From Rubrobacter sp. (GTDB lineage: Bacteria > Actinomycetota > Rubrobacteria > Rubrobacterales > Rubrobacteraceae), in NCBI GenBank assembly GCA_019247245.1, contig JAFAPF010000201.1:1-12916 (forward strand): a stretch of DNA of 12,916 bases, written 5' to 3'. Positions 5,416 through 10,533 of the stretch are shown piece after piece. A program made the translations under genes and the position numbers. Every line of letters starts with the position of its first letter. Within the stretch, counting starts at the first letter, position 1. Under the pieces are notes generated by a model. It saw only the letters and a list, made by a program, of their open reading frames with translations, was not told the DNA's origin and made no database searches.

Positions 5416-5580
5416 TTACCGCTTTTTCTTCGTGCGGCGCCGCTTCTTCCTGGTCGAGGGAAGCGGCGGCACTAGCGAAAAGGTCGACGAGGTCCGTAAG
5501 GTGGGCCCTAACGGCGCCCACGCCGTGGTCTTGGTCCTAGCCTTGCCAAGGTGCACTGTCGTGGTTGTGCGTATAGGCAT
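5416..5580 (-). CDS. 54-aa strongly basic small protein
   Basis: ATG at 5580 on the minus strand follows GAGGAGG (plus-strand 5589-5595) with an 8-base spacer, a strong ribosome site. The 54-residue product begins MPIRTTTTVHLGKARTK, has a Pro/Thr/Ser-rich middle and ends in a polybasic tail, STRKKRRRTKKKR. An in-frame stop at 5620-5622 bounds it upstream, and a family hairpin terminator starts right after its stop. The tail suggests nucleic-acid or membrane-lipid binding. I recognise no family. A plus-strand open frame (5432-5707) covers the same DNA but has no ribosome site. The ribosome site and adjoining terminator favour the minus strand. Confidence 0.5.
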   Translation of the reverse strand: MPIRTTTTVHLGKARTKTTAWAPLGPTLRTSSTFSLVPPLPSTRKKRRRTKKKR

Positions 5581-5800
5581 GCCAACATCCTCCTCGGTGT
5601 GTCTGGGCCGTCCTGTGGGTTACCCGAACACATACCGTACTAAACGGCTGCGAATACGAAAGAGCCGGAGCCACGGTAGCCGTCTATCCACCGAAACCAG
5701 GAGGTAAAGAGCATCCAGTCATCTGCCACCTGTTCCGCATCGACACGTTGGCACAGCAACCCTAAAGGTTATTAGACAGAAGCAGAGCTTGCGAAAGAAA
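5581..5800. other. gene-poor stretch, one weak minus-strand frame
   Basis: No gene is supported with confidence. A minus-strand frame of 39 codons (5640-5759, TTG start) has plausible composition (contains VDAEQVADDW and SWFRWIDGY) but a poor ribosome site. A GC-rich family-like hairpin near 5660-5690 falls inside it. Confidence 0.35.
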
Positions 5801-5833
5801 AAGGGCCGAAACCCATTATAGAACTCCGGCCTT
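5801..5833 (-). terminator. intrinsic terminator (minus strand)
   Basis: AAGGGCCG (5801-5808) pairs with CGGCCTT (5827-5833), leaving one G bulged. On the minus strand the stem is followed by CCCTTTTTCTTTCG, a strong T-tract. Another family hairpin lies only 18 bases upstream (5852-5888), so the two form a double terminator. Confidence 0.6.
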
Positions 5834-5851
5834 AGCGCCAAGAAAGAGTAA

Positions 5852-5888
5852 AGGGCCGAGCAGCGCGATGAGTGGGATGCCCGACCCT
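5852..5888 (-). terminator. family hairpin with two mismatches
   Basis: AGGGCCGAGC (5852-5861) faces GCCCGACCCT (5879-5888). Eight of ten positions pair. On the minus strand it is followed by TTTACTCTTTCTT. Its loop (CAGCGCGATGAGTGGGAT) resembles the loops at 5197-5220 and near 6230, so the family shares loop as well as stem sequence. Confidence 0.5.
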
Positions 5889-5901
5889 AAAATCCGAGGA
5901 T

Positions 5902-5943
5902 GGTGGGTGGACCGGTAGAGTGAGGGAGTAAGCCCAACCCACC
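5902..5943. repeat. 7-bp inverted repeat GGTGGGT / ACCCACC
   Basis: GGTGGGT (5902-5908) and ACCCACC (5937-5943) pair perfectly, and flanking CGAGG / CCTCG extends the stem past a small bulge. It fills the gap between two terminator-like hairpins. I see no coding frame here. Confidence 0.4.
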
Positions 5944-5955
5944 CTCGTAATATAA

Positions 5956-5994
5956 AGGCCGGGCTGATTGGTAACGGAGAAAACCACCCGGCCT
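5956..5994 (-). terminator. GC hairpin terminator (minus strand), candidate small RNA 2 end
   Basis: AGGCCGGG (5956-5963) pairs exactly with CCCGGCCT (5987-5994), and an inner TGGT/ACCA pair extends the structure. On the minus strand it is followed by TTTATATTACG. It is placed relative to the structured block 5999-6073 and box 6111-6143 as 5188-5229 is to 5252-5296 and 5331-5363. Confidence 0.55.
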
Positions 5995-5998
5995 ACAT

Positions 5999-6073
5999 GA
6001 GAGAGAAATCCGCGTTTTAGAGGAAGTTGAGGACTCTAAAACCTTTGTTTTGGGAGGCGTCGGATCCTCTCTC
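5999..6073 (-). ncRNA. structured block, candidate small RNA body 2
   Basis: An outer stem, GAGAGAG (5999-6005) with CTCTCTC (6067-6073) continued by ATCC/GGAT after a small bulge, encloses a perfect 8-bp hairpin, TTTTAGAG (6015-6022) and CTCTAAAA (6034-6041), with an 11-base loop. The block lies between a 33-bp box and a minus-strand terminator, duplicating the arrangement at 5188-5363, while its own sequence differs. That conservation of layout over sequence is the main argument for a structured RNA. Confidence 0.4.
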
Positions 6074-6110
6074 TATTTTCGTATCTCTAATGATAAACAA
6101 AGGCCCCCTA

Positions 6111-6143
6111 CCCTGAGTTAAAGAGCAGTAAAAGGTGGGTTAA
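6111..6143 (-). repeat. 33-bp box of three 11-bp repeats, copy 2
   Basis: On the minus strand the box reads TTAACCCACCT, TTTACTGCTCT and TTAACTCAGGG. It is followed to the right by a segment shared with copy 3 (ACTAGATAC, then GGATAACCACTAC). This includes two DnaA-box-like sequences 20 bp apart, TATGGATAA (6180-6188, one mismatch) and TGTGGGTTA (6200-6208, two mismatches). The whole cassette (6111-6215) parallels 7160-7262. Confidence 0.65.
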
Positions 6144-6261
6144 GTCTCTGCGTCTTACAACTAGATACTATGCTCCTCTTATGGATAACCACTACCTGTT
6201 GTGGGTTAGTGGAAGGCCAGGCAGCCCGATGCTATGGGACGCAGAATGCCTGTTCGCCACC

Positions 6262-6615
6262 TTATCTCAACTCCTCAGTATCCTGACCGCGAAGCTTCCT
6301 TAGCATCGTATTCAGCTCATCCACATCTCGAGTTAGCGCCCACTCCGCTTTTGCAACCTCTACAACATGCTCAAGCTGCTTGATGGCTATAAGCCACGCT
6401 CCTGCAGTACCTCGCACCTCCCTAGAGACCTCCTCCGCCGAAGAGCCATACACCCTCTGAGCATCTAGGTACATCTCATGGTCATCGCGAGCTTGGCCAG
6501 GAGCGTAGTAGGCGTCGCGCCAAGATCGGCGAAGCTGATGGTACGCACATAGATGGACTTGAAGCGCATTAAGAAGGCTTTTCTCGCCTGGAGTCATCTT
6601 GTCTTCTGCAGCCAT
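6262..6615 (-). CDS. helical hypothetical protein
   Basis: The 117-aa product reads as almost entirely alpha-helical and is moderately acidic. It has no signal peptide, and no family or motif that I recognise. Notable segments are HQLRRSWRDAYYAP (about 26-39) and a C-terminal amphipathic helix, ELNTMLRKLRGQDTEELR. I chose ATG at 6615 because AGGAAG (plus-strand 6625-6630) lies 9 bases upstream. A TTG two codons earlier would sit too close. It is the last of three consecutive minus-strand genes of similar helical character (with 6776-7084 and 7531-7758), which may be related in function. Confidence 0.7.
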   Translation of the reverse strand: MAAEDKMTPGEKSLLNALQVHLCAYHQLRRSWRDAYYAPGQARDDHEMYLDAQRVYGSSAEEVSREVRGTAGAWLIAIKQLEHVVEVAKAEWALTRDVDELNTMLRKLRGQDTEELR

Positions 6616-6775
6616 TAACAACGTCTTCCTAACGGTTCTGCGCCGCAGGTAACTTCTCCATGCGTCCGTCTTAAGTCACTACCGCGTAGGGTAATGCTCA
6701 CGAGGCAATAAGCGCTGATCCAATTGTTGGCCTTCACACGTCTCGCAGGCCGAGGCTATAGAGCGATCTCTCTGG

Positions 6776-7084
6776 CTAACGCAGCATCCGTTCCCGCGCT
6801 CTTCTGAGGGCTTCTTCGGCACGCGCAAGCGTGTCGGCCAGAAGCATCTGTGTAGCGTCAGCAAACAGCTCAGGATCCTCGGCCAAGGAAACCATCCCCT
6901 CAACAAACTGCACAGCCTCTTCCCACTGACGCACACCCTCTTTGCCTACAAGCCCGCTGCGCTGCTCCGGTGGCAAGATCCACAAATCGTTGTCGCCTAT
7001 GGGAAGCCCATCATCGCGCCCGCCAGTGCGATGCAGGTTCTCGAGTGTCATTAAGCCACTAATGGCCGCTGCTGTCTCTTCCAT
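6776..7084 (-). CDS. acidic helical hypothetical protein
   Basis: The frame is open from 7144, but ATG at 7084 is the likely start because AAAGGAG precedes it with a 5-base spacer. The product is then 102 aa: a short N-terminal helix, a Gly/Asp-rich loop (GGRDDGLPIGDND, about 21-33), and a long acidic C-terminal helical pair ending LARAEEALRRARERMLR, probably a coiled coil. There is no signal peptide and no recognised domain. The 33-bp box (copy 3) and two perfect DnaA boxes lie 76-172 bases upstream, so transcription of this gene may respond to whatever binds there. Confidence 0.72.
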   Translation of the reverse strand: MEETAAAISGLMTLENLHRTGGRDDGLPIGDNDLWILPPEQRSGLVGKEGVRQWEEAVQFVEGMVSLAEDPELFADATQMLLADTLARAEEALRRARERMLR

Positions 7085-7159
7085 ATCTGCTCCTTTCCGC
7101 GCCCCAACAAATTGAACCCCTCCAGGACATAGTAGCGATATCACTCAGAGGGTGCTGCT

Positions 7160-7256
7160 TCTTGAGTTAGCGGACAGTAAAAAGTATGTTAACTGTCCGC
7201 ATCTTATAACTAGATGCAAGGTTCTCTTGTGGATAACCACTACTTATTGTGGATAA
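7160..7256. other. candidate replication origin: three 11-bp repeats plus two perfect DnaA boxes
   Basis: The 33-bp box copy 3 (7160-7192; minus strand TTAACATACTT, TTTACTGTCCG, CTAACTCAAGA) overlaps a perfect 9-bp inverted repeat, GCGGACAGT (7170-7178) / ACTGTCCGC (7192-7200). A second hairpin follows, GCATCT (7199-7204) / AGATGC (7212-7217). Then come two exact consensus DnaA boxes in the same direction, TGTGGATAA at 7228-7236 and 7248-7256, 20 bp apart. Iteron-like repeats beside DnaA boxes are typical of plasmid origins. No classical Rep gene is visible nearby. DnaA may instead act as a transcriptional regulator of the gene at 7084. Confidence 0.5.
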
Positions 7257-7372
7257 GTGGATGGAAGCAGGGCCGAGCTGGTGGTTAATATGAGAGATGG
7301 ACTTTGGCGCGAATAGCCCAGCCTAAAGACGCCCGGGACATCAAGTAAGGGACTGGACACAAAGAGAGAACC

Positions 7373-7416
7373 GGGCTGAGCTTAAAAAGAGGACCATTTG
7401 ATGGTGGTGCCAGCCC
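7373..7416 (-). terminator. nested hairpin downstream of the gene at 7531-7758
   Basis: GGGCTG (7373-7378) pairs with CAGCCC (7411-7416) around a smaller CCAT-ttg-ATGG hairpin. On the minus strand it is followed by GGTTCTCTCTTTGTG. Together with the hairpin at 7420-7462 it fills the space downstream of the minus-strand gene ending at 7531. The stretch 7257-7530 holds no gene that I can support. Confidence 0.4.
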
Positions 7417-7419
7417 AGC

Positions 7420-7462
7420 AGGGTTCGGGCTACAAGCGGGTGGAAAGCTAATGCCGAACCCT
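7420..7462. repeat. perfect 9-bp inverted repeat AGGGTTCGG / CCGAACCCT
   Basis: AGGGTTCGG (7420-7428) and CCGAACCCT (7454-7462) pair exactly around a 25-base loop. On the plus strand the stem is followed by TATCCCTTTCC, and on the minus strand by GCTGGG. Its direction as a terminator is unclear. Confidence 0.45.
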
Positions 7463-7530
7463 TATCCCTTTCCTAGCCTCAATGATGAGGCAAGTAGCGG
7501 CTATCCTGCTATAACCCAGCCCGGGTGTAA

Positions 7531-7758
7531 TTACTCTGCTTCCTTATCCAGCGCTGCGCTGTAGTACGTCCGTGTGGTGTCTAAAGCCTGCATCAGTTCA
7601 CCGTCAATCCGGGCTAGCTCACGCAGAAGGAATTGGTGATCCAAGCTCGCTGCTTCATCCCGCCAGGTGTGCACGTCATGGCGCCACTGCTCCAGTCTCG
7701 TCAACGCCTGCTCCCAATACGCCGCAGGCAACCCTTCAAACTCGGTTTCGCTCACCAT
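7531..7758 (-). CDS. small helical hypothetical protein
   Basis: ATG at 7758 follows GAGGAG with a 5-base spacer, so I prefer it to the open frame reaching 7818. The product is 75 aa, acidic and helical, with a central W-rich heptad stretch (AAYWEQALTRLEQWRHDVHTW, split by the L and W positions of an amphipathic helix) and a second helix, QFLLRELARIDGELMQAL. It resembles coiled-coil adaptor or antitoxin-sized proteins, but I recognise no family. It is the first of the three minus-strand genes in this block, and its promoter must lie in 7759-7850, divergent from the open frames starting at 7851. Confidence 0.7.
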   Translation of the reverse strand: MVSETEFEGLPAAYWEQALTRLEQWRHDVHTWRDEAASLDHQFLLRELARIDGELMQALDTTRTYYSAALDKEAE

Positions 7759-7850
7759 AGAAACTCCTCTCTCTAACAAGGCAAAACCCATGATACGATT
7801 CTGGCTCCCTTCCCTCACGTCCGGTGGATGACATAGCGCCGCCCTGAGCT

Positions 7851-8046
7851 ATGATGTTCAGAGCAGAGCAAGAGGTGGCAGAGGAGACTGCTCGGGTTTA
7901 TGAGTCCTGCCGCGAGACAACCGAGGCAGAAAGGCGCTCGGTGGAAGATGCAAGAGCGCCTAAGGCGGATGGAAAAGCAGCTGCGTCAGCTAGATGAGCA
8001 GATACGACATCTCAAAGAAACAAAGCAGCAGATGGAAAGGTGGTAA
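7851..8046 (+). pseudogene. coiled-coil protein gene with a +1 frameshift
   Basis: ATG at 7851 opens 48 codons rich in E, A and R (contains EQEVAEETARVYESCRETTE), ending at 7997. From 7948, in the +1 frame, a second stretch (MQERLRRMEKQLRQLDEQ through QQMERW, stop at 8046) continues with a strong coiled-coil heptad pattern. Joined near 7945-7950 they would give one uninterrupted coiled coil of about 64 residues, so I read this as one gene with a frameshift, not two. Neither start has a good ribosome site. It diverges from the gene at 7758. The family is unrecognised. Confidence 0.45.
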
Positions 8047-8173
8047 GCGAAAGGACCTGAGCCCTCGACGAGACGTCCATACCTGGCCGGGTGTACCTAT
8101 AGGCAAACGACGAAGGCCGCGTGCGGATCAATGTCCCGGCTTCGCTGAAGCAGCATCTTCCTACCCAAAGCGC

Positions 8174-8231
8174 ACTTGAGTTAAACGTTGCAAAAGATAA
8201 GAGGCCCAGGCGGAGGTGAGTACTCGGGCCT
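8174..8231 (-). repeat. partial 11-bp repeat box and GC hairpin
   Basis: 8174-8195 read on the minus strand gives TTTTGCAACGT and TTAACTCAAGT, two of the three units of the 33-bp box. Directly to the right, AGGCCC (8202-8207) pairs with GGGCCT (8226-8231), another family hairpin, with TCTTATCTTTTGC following on the minus strand. A related hairpin (GAAGGCCG / CGGCTTC) lies near 8111-8146. Confidence 0.45.
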
Positions 8232-8368
8232 ACGCGTTGCGACCCCATGAGCATGTATTTACCCTAGAGATCCTGTGCGCGAACGTTGCCGCTGCCATTG
8301 GGCTTTCACCGCTTGAGGGGGAGCGCATCCGACCGGAAGTTGAAGGGGCTCCACTACCTGCCCCATGA
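8216..8368 (+). CDS. 50-codon ORF, doubtful
   Basis: GTG at 8216 opens 50 codons containing HVFTLEILCANVAAAIG and ERIRPEVEGAPLPAP. The composition looks protein-like, but the GGAG lies directly against the start codon and the first codons overlap the hairpin 8202-8231. It may be the remnant of a larger gene. The remainder of 8369-8506 shows nothing I can name. Confidence 0.3.
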   Translation: MSTRAYALRPHEHVFTLEILCANVAAAIGLSPLEGERIRPEVEGAPLPAP

Positions 8369-8506
8369 ATAAGCGGAAGTACTACCCATAATACACGTTT
8401 ACTGGGCAATGCGGACGGTAAACTCACGGGGTGATTAGTTGGCCCGCTCCATTCATGAGGAGCTGACGACGGCAAACAATACATCTAAAGCGGGACTTTA
8501 GGGTGG

Positions 8507-9118
8507 GTGCTTTTGGGCTTAGATAAACCGAAATGTGGATACATTACGCGCAGCGGAGAGCCGTGCCGTCGTCCCCGTGGGTGGGGGACGGGCTGCCCTG
8601 GAGTCGGCCCATGTAGGTATCACCCGGGCGGACAAGTAGGTGCTCCTAAGGGCAATAAGAACGCACTCGTGCACGGCTACTACGAGTACATATGGTTCGA
8701 CACGCTCACGGACGAAGAGCTCGACCTTGCAAGGCTCATAAGGGTAAAGCTCATGAACTTTGACCCCTTGGAAGCAACACAAGCCAGCTACGTCATGCTC
8801 CTGATCAGAGAACGCCGACTCTTGCAGCGCCAAGCATGGCTTCGGGAGCTAGGCGAGGACGAGTTTGTCCTTGTGCACAGGGGCAAGCGGCAGGGCCACA
8901 ATCAGGGCGGGCCCGTGGAACTTGCGACAGAAACTGGGCGTCGAGTTATCGAAGACATCATGCGCCTTGAGGATCGCCTGAACTCAATTTCAGGCGTCAT
9001 GGGAAAGGTGATAGATCAGCTTGGCAAGTATGAGCGTCGGGGCTCCGAGCGACATACCTTTGATGAGCTATTCGCCGCAATCGAGCGCTCCGCGCCAATG
9101 ACGGAAAAAGATGGCTAA
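8507..9118 (+). CDS. zinc-motif protein resembling phage terminase small subunits
   Basis: The 203-aa product opens with a Cys/His cluster typical of proteins annotated as terminase small subunit-like: C10, then TRSGEPCRRP with C20, C30, C36 and H39. The GAPKGNKNALVHGYY motif at 45-59 follows, matching the common GAPxGNxNAxKHG signature. The rest is helical (RLIRVKLMNFDPLEA, RERRLLQRQAWLREL, and a C-terminal DRLNSISGVMGKVIDQLGKYERR). Such proteins bind DNA, in phages to start packaging. A lone copy on a plasmid may be a phage relic. GTG at 8507 abuts AGGGTGG, while TTG at 8513 lies 6 bases from it and may be the true start. No large terminase gene is in the window. Confidence 0.65.
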   Translation: MLLGLDKPKCGYITRSGEPCRRPRGWGTGCPGVGPCRYHPGGQVGAPKGNKNALVHGYYEYIWFDTLTDEELDLARLIRVKLMNFDPLEATQASYVMLLIRERRLLQRQAWLRELGEDEFVLVHRGKRQGHNQGGPVELATETGRRVIEDIMRLEDRLNSISGVMGKVIDQLGKYERRGSERHTFDELFAAIERSAPMTEKDG

Positions 9119-9136
9119 TGTTAAACATTTCGGGTC

Positions 9137-9262
9137 CGATCCCCCCGTACGGCCCGTCTCTGTTAACACCCATTGACACATGGGGGATCGATTATTGAGA
9201 TTCATTAACAGCATAGCCGCTAAAAACGCCATTGCCCGACACATGGGGGATCGTTTGTTGAG
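9137..9262. repeat. two 25-bp direct repeats and an inverted core
   Basis: GACACATGGGGGATCG followed by an AT-rich TTGAG end occurs at 9175-9199 and 9238-9262, 63 bp apart. The core GGGGGATCG also occurs inverted as CGATCCCCC at 9137-9145. The repeats lie between the terminase-like gene and the short coiled-coil ORF, and could be operators or a recombination-derived duplication. No gene lies in 9119-9300. Confidence 0.5.
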
Positions 9263-9300
9263 TTGTATGAGCGGCGTCAAGACACAGAAAGGTGTGCCTA

Positions 9301-9483
9301 ATGGCTAAGATCGATCAGGAGCTATCCAAACTCGACAAGCTAGAGGCAGAGCAGCGCGAGAAGTTCGAGCAGGAGCGCCAGGCGGCCCAAAATATGACGC
9401 TACGAGCTCGGTCCCCCGAACACTCTACGCCACCACGGCTGGCGGCGCTCAGGTTCTTCGGCATTAGGGGCCGGGTCCCCTAA
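9301..9483 (+). CDS. short coiled-coil ORF, probably truncated and fused
   Basis: ATG at 9301 follows AGGTG with a 6-base spacer. The first 31 residues (MAKIDQELSKLDKLEAEQRE, then KFEQERQAAQN) are a charged coiled coil. From about residue 32 the frame reads through the antisense of the convergent helix-turn-helix gene (9400-9957), overlapping its last 84 bases, and turns basic and unstructured. I infer that the original gene was cut near 9395 by a rearrangement that placed the convergent gene's 3' end there. Confidence 0.45.
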   Translation: MAKIDQELSKLDKLEAEQREKFEQERQAAQNMTLRARSPEHSTPPRLAALRFFGIRGRVP

Positions 9484-9957
9484 CCCATCCGGCCCCTCGC
9501 CGGGCGTCTGGTGAGCTTCTGGGGCCTTCTGAGCAGGTTGTAACTCAGGAACCCGTTGAACCAGACCAGCGATGATACGCCGTAGTTCTGCGCTGGCTGA
9601 CCGCTCTTGGTCTAGCTGCTCTTGCAGTATGCGTATCGTTTCATCTTTAGCCAATAAAAGCGCATCCGAATCATGCGGTATGTCACTCGAAATGTCGTCA
9701 GTATCCTGTGAAATGTCATCGGTATCCCGCAACATGTCGACGGGTAAGAGTACATAAACCGAACCATCGTCTTTGACGCTCTCTAGTGTTCCCCGTGACA
9801 ATCGGTTTCTCACAGCGCCTGTGCTGATACCGAGAATTCTTGCTGCCTCATCTACAGTAAAGCGTTGTTTTTCGGTTGACATGTCATAAGTAGCTTGGGA
9901 CATGTCGGCGGTATGTTGCGGTGAGCCATCGGTATGTTGTGACATGTCGAGTAGCAT
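9400..9957 (-). CDS. full-length helix-turn-helix / coiled-coil / WWRR protein
   Basis: The 185-aa product is the intact reference copy for the family in this window. Residues 33-58 are the helix-turn-helix (FTVDEAARILGISTGAVRNRLSRG) with a SVYVLL wing near 66-71. On each side lie four 7-residue repeats: 4-31 (DMSQHTD, GSPQHTA, DMSQATY, DMSTEKQ) and 74-101 (DMLRDTD, DISQDTD, DISSDIP, HDSDALL). A coiled coil covers about 100-135, then a Pro/Glu-rich linker, and an amphipathic tail WWRRVFGG (175-182) that could touch membrane or a partner. The start has no ribosome site. Its 5' end carries three GACATGTC palindromes. It is probably a DNA-binding regulator, possibly autoregulated. Confidence 0.75.
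   Translation of the reverse strand: MLLDMSQHTDGSPQHTADMSQATYDMSTEKQRFTVDEAARILGISTGAVRNRLSRGTLESVKDDGSVYVLLPVDMLRDTDDISQDTDDISSDIPHDSDALLLAKDETIRILQEQLDQERSASAELRRIIAGLVQRVPELQPAQKAPEAHQTPGEGPDGLGDPAPNAEEPERRQPWWRRVFGGPSS
9878..9948. promoter_or_regulatory. GACATGTC palindromes on a 21-bp lattice
   Basis: Perfect GACATGTC occurs at 9878-9885, 9899-9906 and 9941-9948. The spacings are 21 and 42 bp, exact multiples of two helical turns, with the missing lattice position at 9920 degenerate. All lie in the first 27 codons of the minus-strand gene and encode its D-M-S repeats. They could be operators inside the coding region, or simply the DNA side of a 7-residue protein repeat. Confidence 0.5.
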
Positions 9958-10131
9958 AGAACGGTATCAACGGGGAGCGGTAGTGCGAATCCCCCGGCCC
10001 ACTACATGTTGTAGCACTGAAGTTTCCAAGCGCAACGAAACCATTGAGGTGCAAACTCGTGCTGTTGACCCCGCATGGCAGCGCCATAGAATCCCTATAG
10101 CTATGTTCACAAGTTATGGAGGTTCTTTCCA

Positions 10132-10408
10132 ATGGCGCAACAGATACCGGGGTACCACGTTAACGTTTATCTAGTTAACGAAAAACAAATATCCATCTAC
10201 GCCAGAGCGTTTGAGTTAGACACAGCGGCAGACACAGCGGCAAGTCACCGAGAATATCCCGCACCCCTTCCCCTACACGAACGCTAAGGGGCAACAGGCT
10301 GTTATTTTCCTCACGCTTGAAGAGGTAGCAGCTATACATGTTGAACCCACGACGTTACACGTCGAAGAGGAGGACGATTCTCCCACGGTCGGAATGATGG
10401 GCGGCTAA
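10132..10408 (+). pseudogene. hypothetical gene with a +1 frameshift at a 12-bp tandem repeat
   Basis: ATG at 10132 follows GGAGG with a 9-base spacer. Frame 1 (MAQQIPGYHVNVYLVNEKQ, then SIYARAFELDTAA) stops at 10285-10287. In the +1 frame, sequence starting about 10232 (RQVTENIPHPFPYTNAKG, then QQAVIFLTLEEVAAIHVEPT) continues to a stop at 10408. Joined, they would make a sensible protein of about 90 aa. The junction coincides with a direct tandem duplication of GACACAGCGGCA (10219-10230 and 10231-10242). I do not recognise the family. It may be disrupted or read by frameshifting. 9958-10131 upstream holds no gene. Confidence 0.55.
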
Positions 10409-10423
10409 CCGTCTAAGGGTCGG

Positions 10424-10439
10424 CCCCTATTCGTAGGGG
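10424..10439 (+). terminator. UUCG-tetraloop hairpin after the frameshifted gene
   Basis: CCCCTA (10424-10429) pairs with TAGGGG (10434-10439) around a TTCG tetraloop, an exceptionally stable RNA hairpin, 15 bases past the stop of the preceding gene. There is no T-run, so it may protect the 3' end or be a weak terminator. Confidence 0.4.
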
Positions 10440-10533
10440 GGCGTGAATAATGCCCGGCACGCCGGATGCGGTGGTTTTTGTGGTGACCCCTATGACTCGC
10501 GTCCCCACGCGAATTTCCGAGAATATAACTTAT

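Noticed and set aside
5432..5707. Plus-strand 91-codon frame
   Set aside because: No ribosome site, odd composition, and it reads through hairpin sequence. The opposite strand has a strong ribosome site, a bounded ORF and a terminator.
5640..5759. Minus-strand 39-codon frame with plausible protein composition
   Set aside because: TTG start adjoins AGGG with no spacer, and a family hairpin lies within it. Kept only as a note.
4860..6260. CRISPR array or tRNA cluster as the explanation of the repeats
   Set aside because: Repeats are diverged, unevenly spaced and form hairpins of differing loops. No uniform spacers, cas genes, acceptor-stem or T-loop signatures are visible.
6653..6740. Minus-strand 40-codon frame between the genes at 6776 and 6615
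   Set aside because: GTG start without ribosome site. Its only support is a stop overlapping the next ATG.
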